Positions 1 to 13,798 of a DNA stretch of 64,000 nucleotides are shown one piece after another. The stretch is taken from contig NC_135570.1 in NCBI RefSeq assembly GCF_964340395.1, positions 3,495,998 through 3,559,997 on the forward strand. Reading direction: 5' to 3'. The translations under genes and the position numbers were made by a program. This DNA comes from Glandiceps talaboti (lineage: Eukaryota; Hemichordata; Enteropneusta; Spengelidae). Under the pieces are notes generated by a model, which saw only the letters and a list, made by a program, of their open reading frames with translations, did not search any database and was not told the origin of the DNA. The stretch's first letter is position 1. Each line of letters begins with the position of its first letter.

Positions 1-469
1 TTTAGCACAGGCTGACATCACTTATTTCAGGTTGTCAATTTTAGTTAGTTTAATATTCCAATGAAGGATCAATGTATTAATCATAGTATTAACAATAATG
101 AAAAATCGTCAGTTAATGCAATTGTCTCGTAGCAGAGCACATAGTGTCATGTTTGTTTATATCACATCTAAAAACTCAAGTTAAAGTGAGTCACCGACAA
201 TGACACATTTTAAACGACCTGGTATTGACTACCATGACTAATGCGTAGGAGTTTTCCCTGGACGGTTTTGGATTAAGTACACATTTCTCATAAAGTCATA
301 AAGATATTACGAATTATGATTTTCGATTTTCAGCCCTGTCGACATATCCAAGGCCATTATTTTGCATCACAGTGATGACGTCATAGGTTGAGTGTCTGGA
401 CATAATTAATCAAGCTAATGTCTGATGGAGAAACTGATAGTTATTGTTATTAAAAGAAGTGACTTGACA

Positions 470-473
<4 letters not shown>

Positions 474-518
<45 letters not shown>

Positions 519-640
519 ATACATAAATACATAAATACATACATACATACATACATACATACATACATACATACATACATACATACATACATACATTCAT
601 ACATGCATACATACATATACATACATACACTGTAACATTA
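474..640. repeat. (CA)n then (CATA)n microsatellite
   Basis: About 20 CA units followed by about 30 CATA-type units. The rest of 1-2830 shows only short homopolymer and CA runs and no gene. Confidence 0.95.
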
Positions 641-2831
641 ACACGCATTGCTATTTACGACTACCTAAACAGATATTGAAATTATGCCGGCGTAATTTTC
701 TAACTCTTACATCTCCGAGTAATATTTTTCAAATGCAAATCCTGTCATAAGCTAAGGCATAGAATGGTTTCTGAAGAAAAAGATATTTATTACCGGGGAC
801 AATTTCAGCTACTAGGTATAATGTAGCGCCAAAGTATTGCTGTTAGAAGGAATCTTGTTTTCCTTCCTTGAGATATAACACATCAAATGGTTTATGTAAT
901 ATCAGATATGTCATCGCTACTTTAGAGGTCTATTCTTAGACTTCTGAGACTACATAACCTATCAAATAACAGCTATTAAGTTTAAGTTTGATGGATTACC
1001 GTCTTCATTTATTTCGAATTAAGCTTTTTAGGTTAGAAATTTCTTCCCTGAGGCTGGTAGCTACTAAGTCATTGTTATATAAACAGTTTTAATGACGTAC
1101 AATTTTTAGAGCTAAGTATTGTAAAACCACCGTCTGAGAGTCAGTGATATATTATTCTTGGCGTCTAAAGCAATCTACTGATTCAATCAACAAATTCTAT
1201 ACCGTTTTTAACAAAATGAAGGCCTACGTGCGCACACGCGTCAAACTCCCCCCCCCCCACACACACACTTAGAGTACCAATTTAGTTTATAAAACACACC
1301 ACATATGTACGTATTCAGTCTTTGTCGCTGCCTGTTATAGGGTAAAATTTTGTTCAAAAATTATGTGGCTCATGATAATTGTAATATTGAAAGTTAAAAA
1401 AATATTTCGGGAGAATAAAATATTATATTTTTTAGCATTCAACTAGAAACTCCCGAAATGTCCATTTATCAAACCAAGCCAGCTTTCCACTTTTATTTTT
1501 CACCACTTTCATGCATTATATGAATTTAATATCCGTGTACTTTCAAGCGGTAATCCTACAAATAAAATGTGTATATAAATATGGAATTGTTATTTTAACG
1601 TCAGGGTAGTTCTGATCGTTTGCTACTTTAGGCTAGTAAGACGCCAACTAACTCACTGAACAACAGTACAAAAATAGTGGACTGTACTACAGACCTCTTA
1701 CAGTGACAGTGATAGTACAATAACGTGCGAGACAGTAAAAGTTATATTCCCTAGTGAACAGAAAGACTACAACTTACCTTGCGATATTGATGGAATAATG
1801 ATAACAATGAACGTTACCAGAAAACTCATTGTAACATAGAGATTAAATCCGCATGGAAAAGTAGCCATCTTTCGTGACAAGACTGTCAAACCTCTTTATT
1901 TCATCCCTGAAACCGTTAGGAAAGGTCACACCACCTCGGTTATGCGAGATAACAACGCTTGACACCCATCAAACGCCTTTAGAATGCTTTTCAAGTACAC
2001 ATACACACGCTTGACGATGCTTTAACAATAATATGTTTGAATACATTAATGTTAGCTCACGTGACCCGTGAACAAGATTTCAAATTACTGACAGCTGCCG
2101 CTAGACCATGTCAACATGCAAAGATCCATTGAATGATAGAAAACAATATTGGTACCTTTGTACTGCGAGTGTAAAACTATATATTCGTAGCTTTTGTTGT
2201 TCGTGTGATTAATATGTTTCAATAACAGTGGATGTAACATCTAGAGCATGTAAAGAGATTTATGGTGTTCATCCAGGGATAATTTCTCTGCTAGGGGCAG
2301 CTAGAGTGTTATATCAGTGAATACAGTGGTTACATAAAGAAACATCTTCTCTAAACAGGACAACCTGAAATCCAAATTAGTCTGTTCTATTGTGGATAAC
2401 ATCAAATGACGACTTTTACATTTCATTCTACAAGTCAATGACGTCACAAATCATGTCGTCAAAGGCTCATGGCTGACAAGGTGACGTCATCTGACAGATT
2501 ATGACTTAATATGATTGTCCTAAACATCTTAAATCAACAGAAGAAAATAATGATATAGGCAATAAATGCATGCTACATTAGGGCTGCTTGTGTGATTATT
2601 TTTACTTTCCATGTTGTAGTTTATTTAACTGAATCAGCAACAATGTGAAATGCTAGATTGTTTTTTCAATTCTTTTATTGTATCATATAAACATTACAAA
2701 ACCAAAGGAAGAAAAAAGTGAGATAAAGCAATAACAGAATTGTAGAAAAAAGAGTCTATAGCAAATAAAGATTGCATTTAGATTCAATCAAGGTAAAAGA
2801 AGAGATAACATAAAGTTGATTACAAGTTACA

Positions 2832-3300
2832 TTACAAAAAGTCCTCAAGACTCTCAATTATCTTTTTTGTCTTTGGTTCGTATGCATAACACTCTAGAAG
2901 CTTCTTGTAGTACTTAAATTTTTCAGCAAGGACGGTGATCATTGGTTCAACTTTGTTCACTTTGCAACTAAAAATATATCTCTTAGTCAGTAAACACATA
3001 ATATTCAAACCGTAAACATTAGGGTTTGTGGTAATAACACCTAACAATATTTCTTTTTCTGAGAAAGTCGTATTACAAAGATTAAAAACAAAGTTCCAGA
3101 TCTGTTTAACAATTTAGCAATCATAAAATAGATGCATCGAAGTTTCCGTTTCTTAGTTACAGAAGGAATATCTTTCGTGATCAAGGAGTTTTCGAAGGAA
3201 AAGAAATCTATTTACACAAATTATACGATTGAGCATTTTGTACTGAAGGGATACATCATCTGTAACTTTCTTAATCAATGCAAAGTAATCCACAAATTAA
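2832..3300 (-). pseudogene. Decayed LINE (non-LTR retrotransposon), C-terminal end of the reverse-transcriptase protein
   Basis: Read on the minus strand, the peptide KVTDDVSLQYKMLNRIICVN, then ETSMHLFYDC, IVKQIWNFVFN and LLTKRYIFSCK follow the order and spacing typical of the C-terminal region of LINE ORF2 proteins: the tether, then an H-L-F-x-x-C knuckle, IW, and LLTK.YI. At least two in-frame stops (after FCN and after YDC) show it is dead. The catalytic domain is not visible upstream. Confidence 0.68.
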
Positions 3301-4529
3301 TCTTTTAAGGTATTAAAATAACTGGCACCACTTCTCCACACATATTTGAGGCTTTGTCTTATTTTTTACATTATTATCTAAAAACTGTGTGTACATTGTT
3401 TTACACAATATTATCTTGTTTGTAATAACGCTATTATGATGAAACATGTTGCGAGATTCATAAGTTAAGGTAATTTGCGCATGTGTAATTATGTTAATTT
3501 AACAGCAACCCTGGACCAAGTAAGACATTATGGTGGTTCTATGACCTAAATGTAGGGTTACCGGTTGGTGTTACCATTATTTTATTCAAAATTGATTTAT
3601 ACGCCATTCTCGTGATGTTTTCCCAATCTGCATATAGATGTTTAGGTTCGGCAATGAAACAGCAGGTAGAATCGGGCTATAACGGGAACAATGTCGTTTC
3701 GCTTGGCTTTATACATACAATAGTAAGCTTACGTACGTGGAGTTTAGTTGCACCTCACCTCTTTGACAGTTTTGTCACATGTCTACCGTAAACGGTTTCG
3801 CAAAGATTATTTATAAAACTATCAAAAAGGTTATTCATCCAGATTTTGTGATTTCCTGGATTGACTACAATAATTCTATTTGTTTCCACTTGCTTGCAAC
3901 TTATTGAACCTTTCTCTGTGTTGAGACGTGCGCACATGTACATGAAAACAGAGGCCTTCATGTACGAGCTTTCTATCAATTAAATAAATATGAATGTTAT
4001 TTAAGTGAATTGTCACATGCAACATTTAGTTGAACATCTTATCACGAGAGAATCGAATCAAATATGATTCAGTTGATTCTCTCCATTATGGAGATTTACT
4101 GTACCCCTTTTAAAGGTATTGTAGGGATATAGTCAAATTTAATATGGGAGAATGATAATTAAACACTGAAATCAGTCATCAAATATTTAAAAACCACGTC
4201 CCTTGAGAAAAACAAAGATTTCTCTGAACTTACCTTCCGAGGGCGCAATTTTCAAAATGGTGACAGGTAATCATCAAAATTTGATAGTTTGTAACACGTC
4301 TCATCCAATGACAAAGTTCATGCAGAGTGGCCATGGCAATATTTATGTATTAATTTATAGATAAGGATAGCTTTCATTCAATTCATCACTGAGTATCACA
4401 TAATGACAACCGTTTTAACAGGTGATTGAACTTGCTATTTGTGTTTCAATCAATTTGCCATTCTCAGATAAAAACTTGTTCTGAATGAAATTGTAGCATT
4501 ATGATATTGGCTACATACGTACGCACCCA

Positions 4530-4612
4530 CGTACACACACACACACATACATACATACATACATACATACATACATACATACATACATACATACATACAT
4601 ACATACATACCA
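4530..4612. repeat. (CATA)n microsatellite
   Basis: Pure CATA units after a short CA run. The surrounding 3300-4770 shows no supported feature. Confidence 0.95.
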
Positions 4613-4774
4613 TTTCATTTTAATCTTGTATTCATATTTTCCCATGGGGTGATTAATAAAGAATGAAGCAGTCCATGTTTGATACTTATAATATTTTATT
4701 TTCTAATCACAATTCACATTTTCCACGTGAAACAATTAAACACCTGATCTATTTTGGGTTTTTGTTTTCTTACA

Positions 4775-4828
4775 CTTTTTAGCACAGCTGAACATCTTAG
4801 GTTCAGTAGTGCTATAGGCAAGGAAAAA

Positions 4829-4866
<38 letters not shown>

Positions 4867-5130
4867 AAACAACTTAAAAGTCAAAAACCACTGCCATGAT
4901 ATTACCTTGAGTGTCTAGCTGGAAATTGTTCAAATCAAAATGATGTTACCACCAATGTGTGCGATTTGTGTTAAAAATGTAATTTTAGGTCAAACTACTC
5001 TTAACAACTATTAACTACTGGGCAGATCAGTCTGAAATTTGGTGAGAACATTCTTCAGGGTGTTTTGATTAAGAACTGTTCATGATATGATCCAATTCAA
5101 TCAGTGATATGCAAATTTGACATAGAAATA
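4775..5130 (+). repeat. Dispersed repeat containing (GTCT)n, copy 1
   Basis: Begins TTTTTAGCACAGCTGAAC and GGTTCAGTAGTGCTATAGG, then (GTCT)n and a shared AAGTCAAAAACCACT stretch. The same order recurs at 12347-12600, indicating a mobile element with an internal microsatellite. The right limit is uncertain and may extend to about 6.2 kb. Confidence 0.65.
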
Positions 5131-6221
5131 TGTCTGTCTGGTCAAAAATCTATAATTCTGTCACAAGGTTGTGATTTTGAATAATAGATTTTTAGTTTAC
5201 TGTACTAGTGACCTTTTGATGAATGATGATGACAGGTATAGGTCAGGGACCTTTTTGTGATGACAGTGTGATTTACATGTCTACAGCTAAACATCTGTTG
5301 GACTTTGTGCGTACCCAATCATCGTTAAGGAGACCCCCATAAATGCTCTCTAAGCCAGTGATCACTTGCTTCCCCTAACTTTTAACATCAAGGCGTGAAG
5401 GTGGATACTGCTAGCTTGCAATTGGTGCCGCTGACTTGTTGGCTACTGTGTGCTCCCGCATGGATGGTTATTACATCCCACAACAAGAACCTACACCAAC
5501 GGGACACTACGTTAATTTGCTAATGGACTACGGACATTGACTGTACAATGTACTTAGTACCGCGTAAAACGGGTGAGTTCATGACTTGCGGATAATTGTA
5601 TACAAGACAATACGGACTGGCTGACAGCCATTTGAGCTTCACATTTCGCGTGTACAACCGTTTGCTGCCACATGGACTAGAATTCGCTAAATAATTAGTT
5701 AGTACCTGTCATCACCATAATTGCGCATTTATAGTTATAAAATTAGGTTTAAAATCTCAATTTTCGCCAAAAACTTATATCTCCAAACCTACATCTGGAA
5801 TGGGGCTGTAAATTGGTGGGGAAGTTTCTGGAGGTGTTATTTTGGAGTTATCGTTCAAATCGTCTTGACCAAACTGGCCCTAGCAACAGCCAACTGATGA
5901 TGCACATTACAAAGATAACAATAGGGATGGGTAGATTAGTCAATATAGATTCCAAAAATGTATGTAAATATGCCTAGCAACAAGACCACGCCCATAGCAA
6001 CAGCCAATTGATGGTGAAGGTAACAACGGGGCTGGATAGGCAACCAGATAAACATAAACAAAAATCTGTACAGCTGTGCTATAATGCCATTGGGTCTAGT
6101 TTTGATATTTTGCTGATAAAAATTCAACATTTCAAAAACTTGGTTAACAATAACTGTTTTCCGGTATTTTCAATTGTAAAGTGTAAGCTTCTGAAATAGG
6201 TTACGAACACTTGAAGAATTA

Positions 6222-6425
6222 TAATGTAGAATTTATCACATCTGCTAAGAAAATAAAAGCCCAAAATAGATTATAAGGTGTTATTGGTAAAAGTGCATAA
6301 GAATATTACTATAAAATATTATAATGGGGTAGAGAAGAAAAACGCAAATATGTATTATTATTGATTAAACATGTCAGTCATAAATACATTTAGAACAATC
6401 ATTTTATGAAATGTTTGATAATATG
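6222..6425 (+). repeat. Direct repeat of about 200 bp, unit 1
   Basis: Shares AAGAAAATAAAA..CCCAAA, GGTAGAGAAGAAAAAC and GATTAAA..T..CAGTCATAAAT with 6844-7033 at moderate identity. Confidence 0.6.
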
Positions 6426-6843
6426 ATATTAAAATACAAATCAGAAGACGAATACAAAAAAGAAAGAAAAACATATTCAAAGAGTTGAGTACAATGTTTG
6501 GGAGTGCTCAAAATTGGTTAGTTAGGATAGAAGTGCACCCCCGTGTCGGTCTAGGTGTCATTCTTGTTAACCGTGTCATACTGATTAGTTACTAATTTGA
6601 TGCCTATAAGTGTGATTGACTCAATCATAGTCAAATTGATTATACATTTCATATCCCGTCAAAGCTTTTAATATGGGCAAGAAGAAGTGTAACAGTTATG
6701 GATGCAGAACTCTCATCTAGTAATGTTATTAGGGGGAAACAGTTCTGACTGCCAAGGTTCACAACACCAACTGGACAGCAATGAATGTTCAGTCAAAGTA
6801 ATTGATAGGACAAGTCACACTTTTGAGGTTCCTCAACCTTTAT

Positions 6844-7033
6844 GATGTAAAAATTATCACATTTACTAAGAAAATAAAAAACCCAAACAGATCAGAAGAT
6901 GTTTAGTGGTGCAAGTTCCAAAGAATGTAATTATAACAATACTATCATAAGGTAGAGAAGAAAAACTTTTATTGATATCATTGATTAAATATTTCACTCA
7001 TAAATGCATTAGAACAATAATGTGATGAAATAT
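6844..7033 (+). repeat. Direct repeat of about 200 bp, unit 2
   Basis: Mate of 6222-6425. It abuts the TTAA-flanked MITE at 7037. Confidence 0.6.
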
Positions 7034-7036
7034 TAA

Positions 7037-7386
7037 AGTGGCGATGTGGATGAGGACTTGGTATTTATTTTGGATTTTTATTTTATAAAATAATTTTATC
7101 ATGGCTTCCTACTTGAAAAATCAATGTGAAACAACATATGCCAAATCCTTGTTTGTAACTCAATAAATTGCAAAAGACTAATAAATGTGTAAAATGTTTA
7201 TCATTGCACGTACAATACTTGTTTACACATTTTTTTAGCTTTTCCTAACGTATAGATTTACAAAAACAGACTTTGTCAATGTTGTTTCACATTGATTTTT
7301 CAAGTAGTAAGCCATGATAAAATTGTTTTATAAATTAAAAATCAAAAATAAATACCCAATTCTCATCCTCATATCATATGGCCACT
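7037..7386. mobile_element. TTAA-flanked MITE with about 100-bp inverted repeats
   Basis: The first and last about 100 bp are imperfect reverse complements, starting AGTGGC on each side, and TTAA lies outside both ends (7033-7036, 7387-7390). A TTAA target duplication points to piggyBac or Kolobok-type transposases. The 350-bp length and lack of an ORF fit a MITE. Confidence 0.75.
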
Positions 7387-8032
7387 TTAAATTATACATC
7401 AGACGACTCTATGTAAAGAAAGAAGAAAATAGTGAGCTTGTTGACAGCACCATTATACAATGGAACCACATAGCTAACTTTTTTGTGCATGAGCCAATCA
7501 ACCAGTGATGTATAATTGATATACCAGGAAGCAACTTATTGAAGCACACGTCTCATAACACAGATGAATCCTAACATAGTACAATTATTCAAATACACAA
7601 CAAATTGTGTTGTGCATGACACTTGTTTCAAAGATATATGATACTCATTTGATGAGTCCTTGGAGAATAGATTAGAACGAAGTGTATTCACACGTTACTA
7701 TCATTTTTACGACCTAAATGAGATATTAATAATGAAGTAACGATATTATGGATTAGGCAACTTATCAACAGTCATTTTAAAGATGTTGTCATCTACTTTC
7801 ATTATTCAGTAATTTGAAAGGTGTATTGTTTTACTTTGAAATATGACATGTGTTTCGGAGAAACATTGATTATAATTTTGGAGCATATGGGGGAGGAATG
7901 GGACATATGAGTAATAATGTTTGTGCCATTGAATTTATTATTTATTAAGTAATTACAGCGACATACATAATTTAAAAGTATTAATTTGTGTCTGCTGTTA
8001 CAAGCCATTGTTGAAAGACGTACAAACAACGT

Positions 8033-8124
8033 ATGCATGCATGCATACATACATACATACATACATACATACATACATACATACATACATACATACATAC
8101 ATACATACATACATACATACGCAT
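8033..8124. repeat. (CATA)n microsatellite
   Basis: About 20 units preceded by GCATGCATGCATG. In the otherwise gene-free 7400-11970 stretch I see no other supported feature. Confidence 0.95.
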
Positions 8125-11100
8125 ACATTGGTTTATTTTTGAGTAAATAGAATAATCGTTGTATAATACGCAAAACTCATGCACTGTTAAACATGCTACA
8201 CAGTTGTGTTTGCTCTCGTGACATTTCGATAGTTTTTCAGTAGCATAAATAAATAATCAGCACGAAAACTCCTACGATTACTGCTGATGACATAGCAAGG
8301 AAATGCTGTTGACATAGCAACAAAGGTAGAGGTGACATGGAGTAATTCTGTAAATGTGTATGCATGTAAATAGTTAAATATGTTACAGTGTACTGGACAC
8401 GGTTATCTATCTGTTTTCTTCCTAGCTGCCCCAGTCTCAACTCTAGATATTACATACAATTCCCCTAACGTGTAGACATCTCAATTTTAAGAACCAATTT
8501 CCTCGAAAAGATCTGTAGTTTACCCTAGAGTACATGTATAACATTTTCCCATCGATAAACAATATTCAGATTAGGTATAACGATCGCAAATATATTCATT
8601 TTTCATTAAGTACACCCTATGCGATGACTTTGTCCTATAATGACATGTAGTCTGCATCTGAAGATAATTAATCTAAATTATATAGTGTTATTCCTGTGTA
8701 GGAAGCCTTCGTGGGAAGAGACTGTGTTAATTTCTGTTGAATATTGAAAGATATCTGGAAATAATGAAAAGCCATTTCCTTTCACCACACAGAGTTATAC
8801 AATGATCTATAACGTTTTTCCCATGACGTAAAATATGGAATTGATGCTTTATTGTAGAAGTAGGCATTTCAGCTATAATCCATTCAAAACGATACAGACA
8901 TTTGATCATTTTCTGTATCTAATGTGTCTTCATCAAGAACGTTACAAATTAGAACTGAAAACCAAAGATGATGACAGAGGCTGATACTACGGATATCGTA
9001 TAGTGTGCCTCAAGGGTATGGAACACTGGTCACACATCACGTGATCTTATGTTAGGTGCCACCAATTCAATTTATCGCTTTGCTGTCCGTCCGCGTGTCG
9101 GTGGTTTTTAGGTAGATTTAAAAAAACAACCACATTTTATTTTTTCTCAAAATTTCCGGGCAAGACCGTATTTCATACAATTGTAAATGGAAAGACCATT
9201 CAAATAAGTTTAGAATAAATACACATATACACAATTATCATATGTTTTGTATCAAGTTGATTAAAATTCTAGTATTCTAAAATTTATGTACCCCTTTAGT
9301 TTTCCAGACCGTGGTTGTTTACCTTCATTGTTACAGCTATTACGACCACGTGACATAAAGTGTACCGAAAATATTTATTGAGAAAGGGAATTTGAGTGAT
9401 TTTTGTAGAAAGTTGATTTAATAATGTCAGTGTGTTTGTATTGTGTATTATGTTCGCCGCACGACGCACCTGATGATAGTAGTACGAGATATTCACTGTA
9501 CTTTTATCAATCACTTTGTTTCAATGAAGAGCATATTTCGACAATGACTCATATAAGATTTAGTTGTAAGACAAAAAAAATCAATATATAATTCTGTAAA
9601 CTTTATTAAAATTGTCATATAAAGTGTGTTTTATTTTGTTTTCAAGTGTCTATGACAATGGCATAAATAATCCCAAACCAGTACGTACAAGGCTATTAAA
9701 ACACCGCATGTGTACACACTTACGCACGTTCTGGTTGACACTTAAAGTTCATACTTTAGATAGGTTAAATCTAACAACTCTTGCTGCCACAATACATTTC
9801 TATCATTCAATAACATCAGAATTTTGAAAACCTGTGTGTATTGCTAACTACGTTACTTTTTGTTTCTTGAAACAGTGGTTCTTTCCAGGTCAATGAGGTA
9901 ATTTAAAAACACAAAAACAGATTCCAGGAGGTAATGAACATGCAAGTCAGGATTTCTAGATAAAAGATCAATCCACAACAGCATTCCTTGTGGAATATAC
10001 ACAATCATTTTAATTGGGGAAAGGCATTTCTTGATCATTTGTATGAATAAAAGAAACCCAAACCCAAATCGAAGCTGTTCAATGCTGTTGGCAAATTTGT
10101 GCTTCGTGGAATACTATAGGAAACAAACATGTTAAGATTGAAAATTGTTACGCTACGCAATTAATGCATTTGTGATCGATATGAAACTTACCAAAGTAGC
10201 ACAGATGAAAGATCAGTCACTTTCTGTAGAATCCGCAAACATCCAAATAACACTTTTTACTAATGAAATATGTGTATTTCGCTTTGTGGGATGAACAAAT
10301 ATGTTGACCATATGGAGGTTTTATTCTATTTGTTGGCAACATTAAGACTACAGTTAACCTTCACAGAGAGGTTAGATGAAAATCACACATAACAAATGAT
10401 ACTATATTTTTTGATGATGTTATTTAAAGTCAGAGAGTGTGATACAACGAACTGGAATGAAAAATATCGTCAAATATAACTAATCATATTGACAAAATAT
10501 GCATTTTATGACATTTTAGAGTTAGGGTTAAAGACTGTCATAATTGAAAATGGATGAAAGGCTTCCAGGATTTCCCGATCAATATTTAGCAAATTAGAAC
10601 TGTATATGCTAAATACCGTGCATCGGGAGTTGTGAGATACTATTATTTACTGACATGTTTACTAAACTGATTTCAAATTAGTATTATTTACACAAGCAGC
10701 GATGGGAATCAATTACTTTATATACAATTACATCCGTACAAGCAACACACCATATAGATTTATATCATGTGTATTGCTATAGGTTTTCCAAATTATGTAC
10801 AGTATTTGCAGCAATCGCATATGGGAGAAAGACCTTTTATAAATTTTTAAAACATTTGCCACTACGTTAAAAACTGTATACATCATTAATAAAGTTTCAC
10901 AAGCAATGCAATTATGTACACAAGATACTCCATTCTCTGAAGGACGTGGATCATTTAATTTCCAGGTAGTGTTTCGGTACTTTGGTTACCAATGCAATAG
11001 ATACCACCCTACTGTCTAACTAGATGAATGGTGTATGAGTAACCGGAAAGTAAGATGGCAACTGTCACATGGCTCGGAACAAAATTCATATACAGGTTGA

Positions 11101-11919
11101 TAGCAGTAATAGATAATACGTACATGTGTGCTTATTATATTGTGTGTAAAGTTATCGATTTAAGAAAAGAATTATGTATATAGACACTTGATAATGCTTG
11201 AGTTTCTACACATTTTGTGACCTGTTATACTATATTCTGTTTTTCATTAAATTGTGTAATTATCATTTTAACCTGTGGCCTAAAGACGACTAAAGAACTA
11301 CATATTATACAGGGGTGTACTAAAGGCAGAAATTATTCTTAATGGGACTTTCCCACTTAACTGAGATGCGTCTCAATGTAAACAGTCAGTATAAGCTACG
11401 GTTAGATTGCTAGAAGTTTTGGCCTTTAAAACCGTCTTGATACAGTTCAATGCATTTTACGAGGCAATGGTTATTGAAATTCGTGCTTCATTTGCTTTTA
11501 ATAGCTTCTGTGAGATTATAACACTTAGCGATCAGTGTCAGACAAAGATCATCAAAGATATTACATATGCGGGGGTTTTCATTGCAAAATACGCAGCTGT
11601 ACATCGATCACAAATAAATGTTTACTGTTCTTGTAATACAACACAAAACTCCCACTAAAATACGATATCAAACAAACAAATATTGAATACTTTGGGTAAC
11701 TAGAATGTCATTATTTTGTTACAGCACAGAGAACCACTTGATGTGACGTTGTCTGAAAGGCAATATAATTAACGTGTGTCTGGTTTGCTAAATAACTAGC
11801 TTAGTAAGCCAAGCCTTTACAGTACACACTAAATATGTGTTTTTTCATGTGATGGATTAGATGAAACTACGGTCATAAACGAAGATCAAGCTATTAATTC
11901 GAATAAAATATGTTGTTAT

Positions 11920-11925
11920 TTTATT
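11920..11925 (-). terminator. Polyadenylation signal AATAAA of the GPCR gene
   Basis: AATAAA on the minus strand about 50 nt downstream of the GPCR stop codon. Position and exact match support it, but such hexamers are common in AT-rich DNA. Confidence 0.45.
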
Positions 11926-11977
11926 GAGGTGTCTGTATCTGTCACATTCTTTAGCCTGTAATTACTCACAAACTCGT

Positions 11978-12181
11978 TCATACGTCGCCTTCAATTTCCT
12001 GCTTTAGGTTGGTACACTCCCCTGGCCTATTCTGTAGTGGTGCGTTCGCTGCAGGCGTTGACTGGGTAGTGAATGCAGTCATACGTGAGAATCTCCTTGC
12101 CACCGTGGTTGACCATGAAGATTTTTTAGAGCGCCTATTGGTAAGTCTTCCTCGACCAGAACATATTGCCCTCAAGTCATT
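11978..12181 (-). CDS. GPCR exon 4 (cytoplasmic C-tail and stop)
   Basis: A TTTCCAG acceptor opens a phase-0 frame beginning NDLRAICSG, which continues helix 8 directly from KFR of exon 3. It is followed by a Ser/Thr/Arg-rich tail of 67 residues in total. An AATAAA polyadenylation signal lies about 50 bp after the stop, on the minus strand at 11925-11920. Confidence 0.72.
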   Translation of the reverse strand, partial: NDLRAICSGRGRLTNRRSKKSSWSTTVARRFSRMTAFTTQSTPAANAPLQNRPGECTNLKQEIEGDV

Positions 12182-13721
12182 CTGGAAATTATATTAAAAT
12201 ACTTCTAAGTCCCCAGTATCTCAGAATATAATAAAAAGTTTAGCATGTTTAGCAATATACTTGCTTGCTAAGTTATTATGACAATATTGCGATAAGTATT
12301 ATACAGTAAATGGTAGATTGTGTTATGTACTTTGAACTAACACTTTTTTAGCACAACTTAATTGACATGGTTCAGTAGTGCTATAGGTATGGTGCGGTGT
12401 CTGTTCACCTGTCTGTCTGACTGACTGACTGACTGTCTGTCTGTCTGTCTGTCTGTCTGTATGAACGACTTAAAGTCAAAAACCACTTGACCAATGTTTT
12501 GATATTTGGTGGGGATGCTGCTTATTTGGTATAGTTTGGAGATTGTTCAAAGCAAGATGGTCAGAACAGTGGTATGCAAATTAGGTCAAAATGTGACTTC
12601 TGGTTTATGAAATAATAGTGGATGCGGAAACTGACACCAACTTAAAAAGGCTGTGTAAAACAAGTATTCCAATCTTTAATGGCTGTACATCTGATGAGAA
12701 GAAACTAATAACATCTTGTGACACAGAGACTATATGGAAAACAACGGGAAACATAACTACCTGAACTAGACACTGACATATCAAAACAAAATATATAGAA
12801 AAAATGAAATAAAAAATGTACCTCCACCACTTATTCTAAAATTGATTGTAATCGGAACCACACAATTGTTTTGTTAGGCCTTAGGGAAACTGGAAAAGTG
12901 AAAGGGTATCTTACCCGAAACTTAGCATTCATGAAGGTGTATATAATTGGGTTCATAAAGCTATGAGCCATGGATAGCCAGATGGAGAAGTGTTTGACAG
13001 GATAAACTTTGTCTTGGTTGAATGGGTTTTGCATGGGTCCATAGAACGTGTTGACGAGAGCAAAGATCTGGACAGGTAGCCAGCAGATGAAGAACGCCAA
13101 TATAGCAACCATCAACATGAGAATTACCTGCAAAATAAACCATAACTTTGTCAATAGGGAACTTGTAAACATCTCTTCTAGTTTAATAATGAAATCAAAA
13201 GACTATATGGAATTTGAATCTTGAATTCTTAAGACCAAAAATAACTTATTATGCAAATGACTTATTAAACCGGCACTGACTGTAACCAAGTTCTTCCTTT
13301 TTTGATCAGACAACAAACAATATATTTACTAAAGATGGTTACGATACCAATACTAAGACTTTGTACATGCTAATTAGAGGTCTATTTTATCTCTAAATAG
13401 TATATAGTAATAAGTTGAAACTGACTCTTTGGATGCTGTTTATTTTGGTATGGACTCAAAATTAATTTGATTGTATACATTACTCCATGCTATGGGTACT
13501 GCTACACAGAAATGTTTACCCACATAAATACTGTGCATTTGTGCAGTGTGTATGATGTTACGATTTAGTTAAGAAAACAAAATGGTTTCAAAAAACGTTT
13601 TATTTACAGCTTATCATAACCTACACTTTTCGAGTCTTGCCATAACCATTAGCAAACTATGTAGCATGATTCATATAGAATTGATGGTGTAGTTATTGAA
13701 ATAGAAGGTTATGTTTGAGTG

Positions 13722-13752
<31 letters not shown>

Positions 13753-13755
13753 TGT

Positions 13756-13798
<43 letters not shown>

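Noticed and set aside
3755-3979. 74-codon minus-strand frame upstream of the LINE remnant
   Set aside because: It could be more of the same LINE, but I found no motif to support that.
12009-12197. Plus-strand frame over the GPCR last exon
   Set aside because: Shadow of the minus-strand exon, which fits the receptor frame and splice phase.
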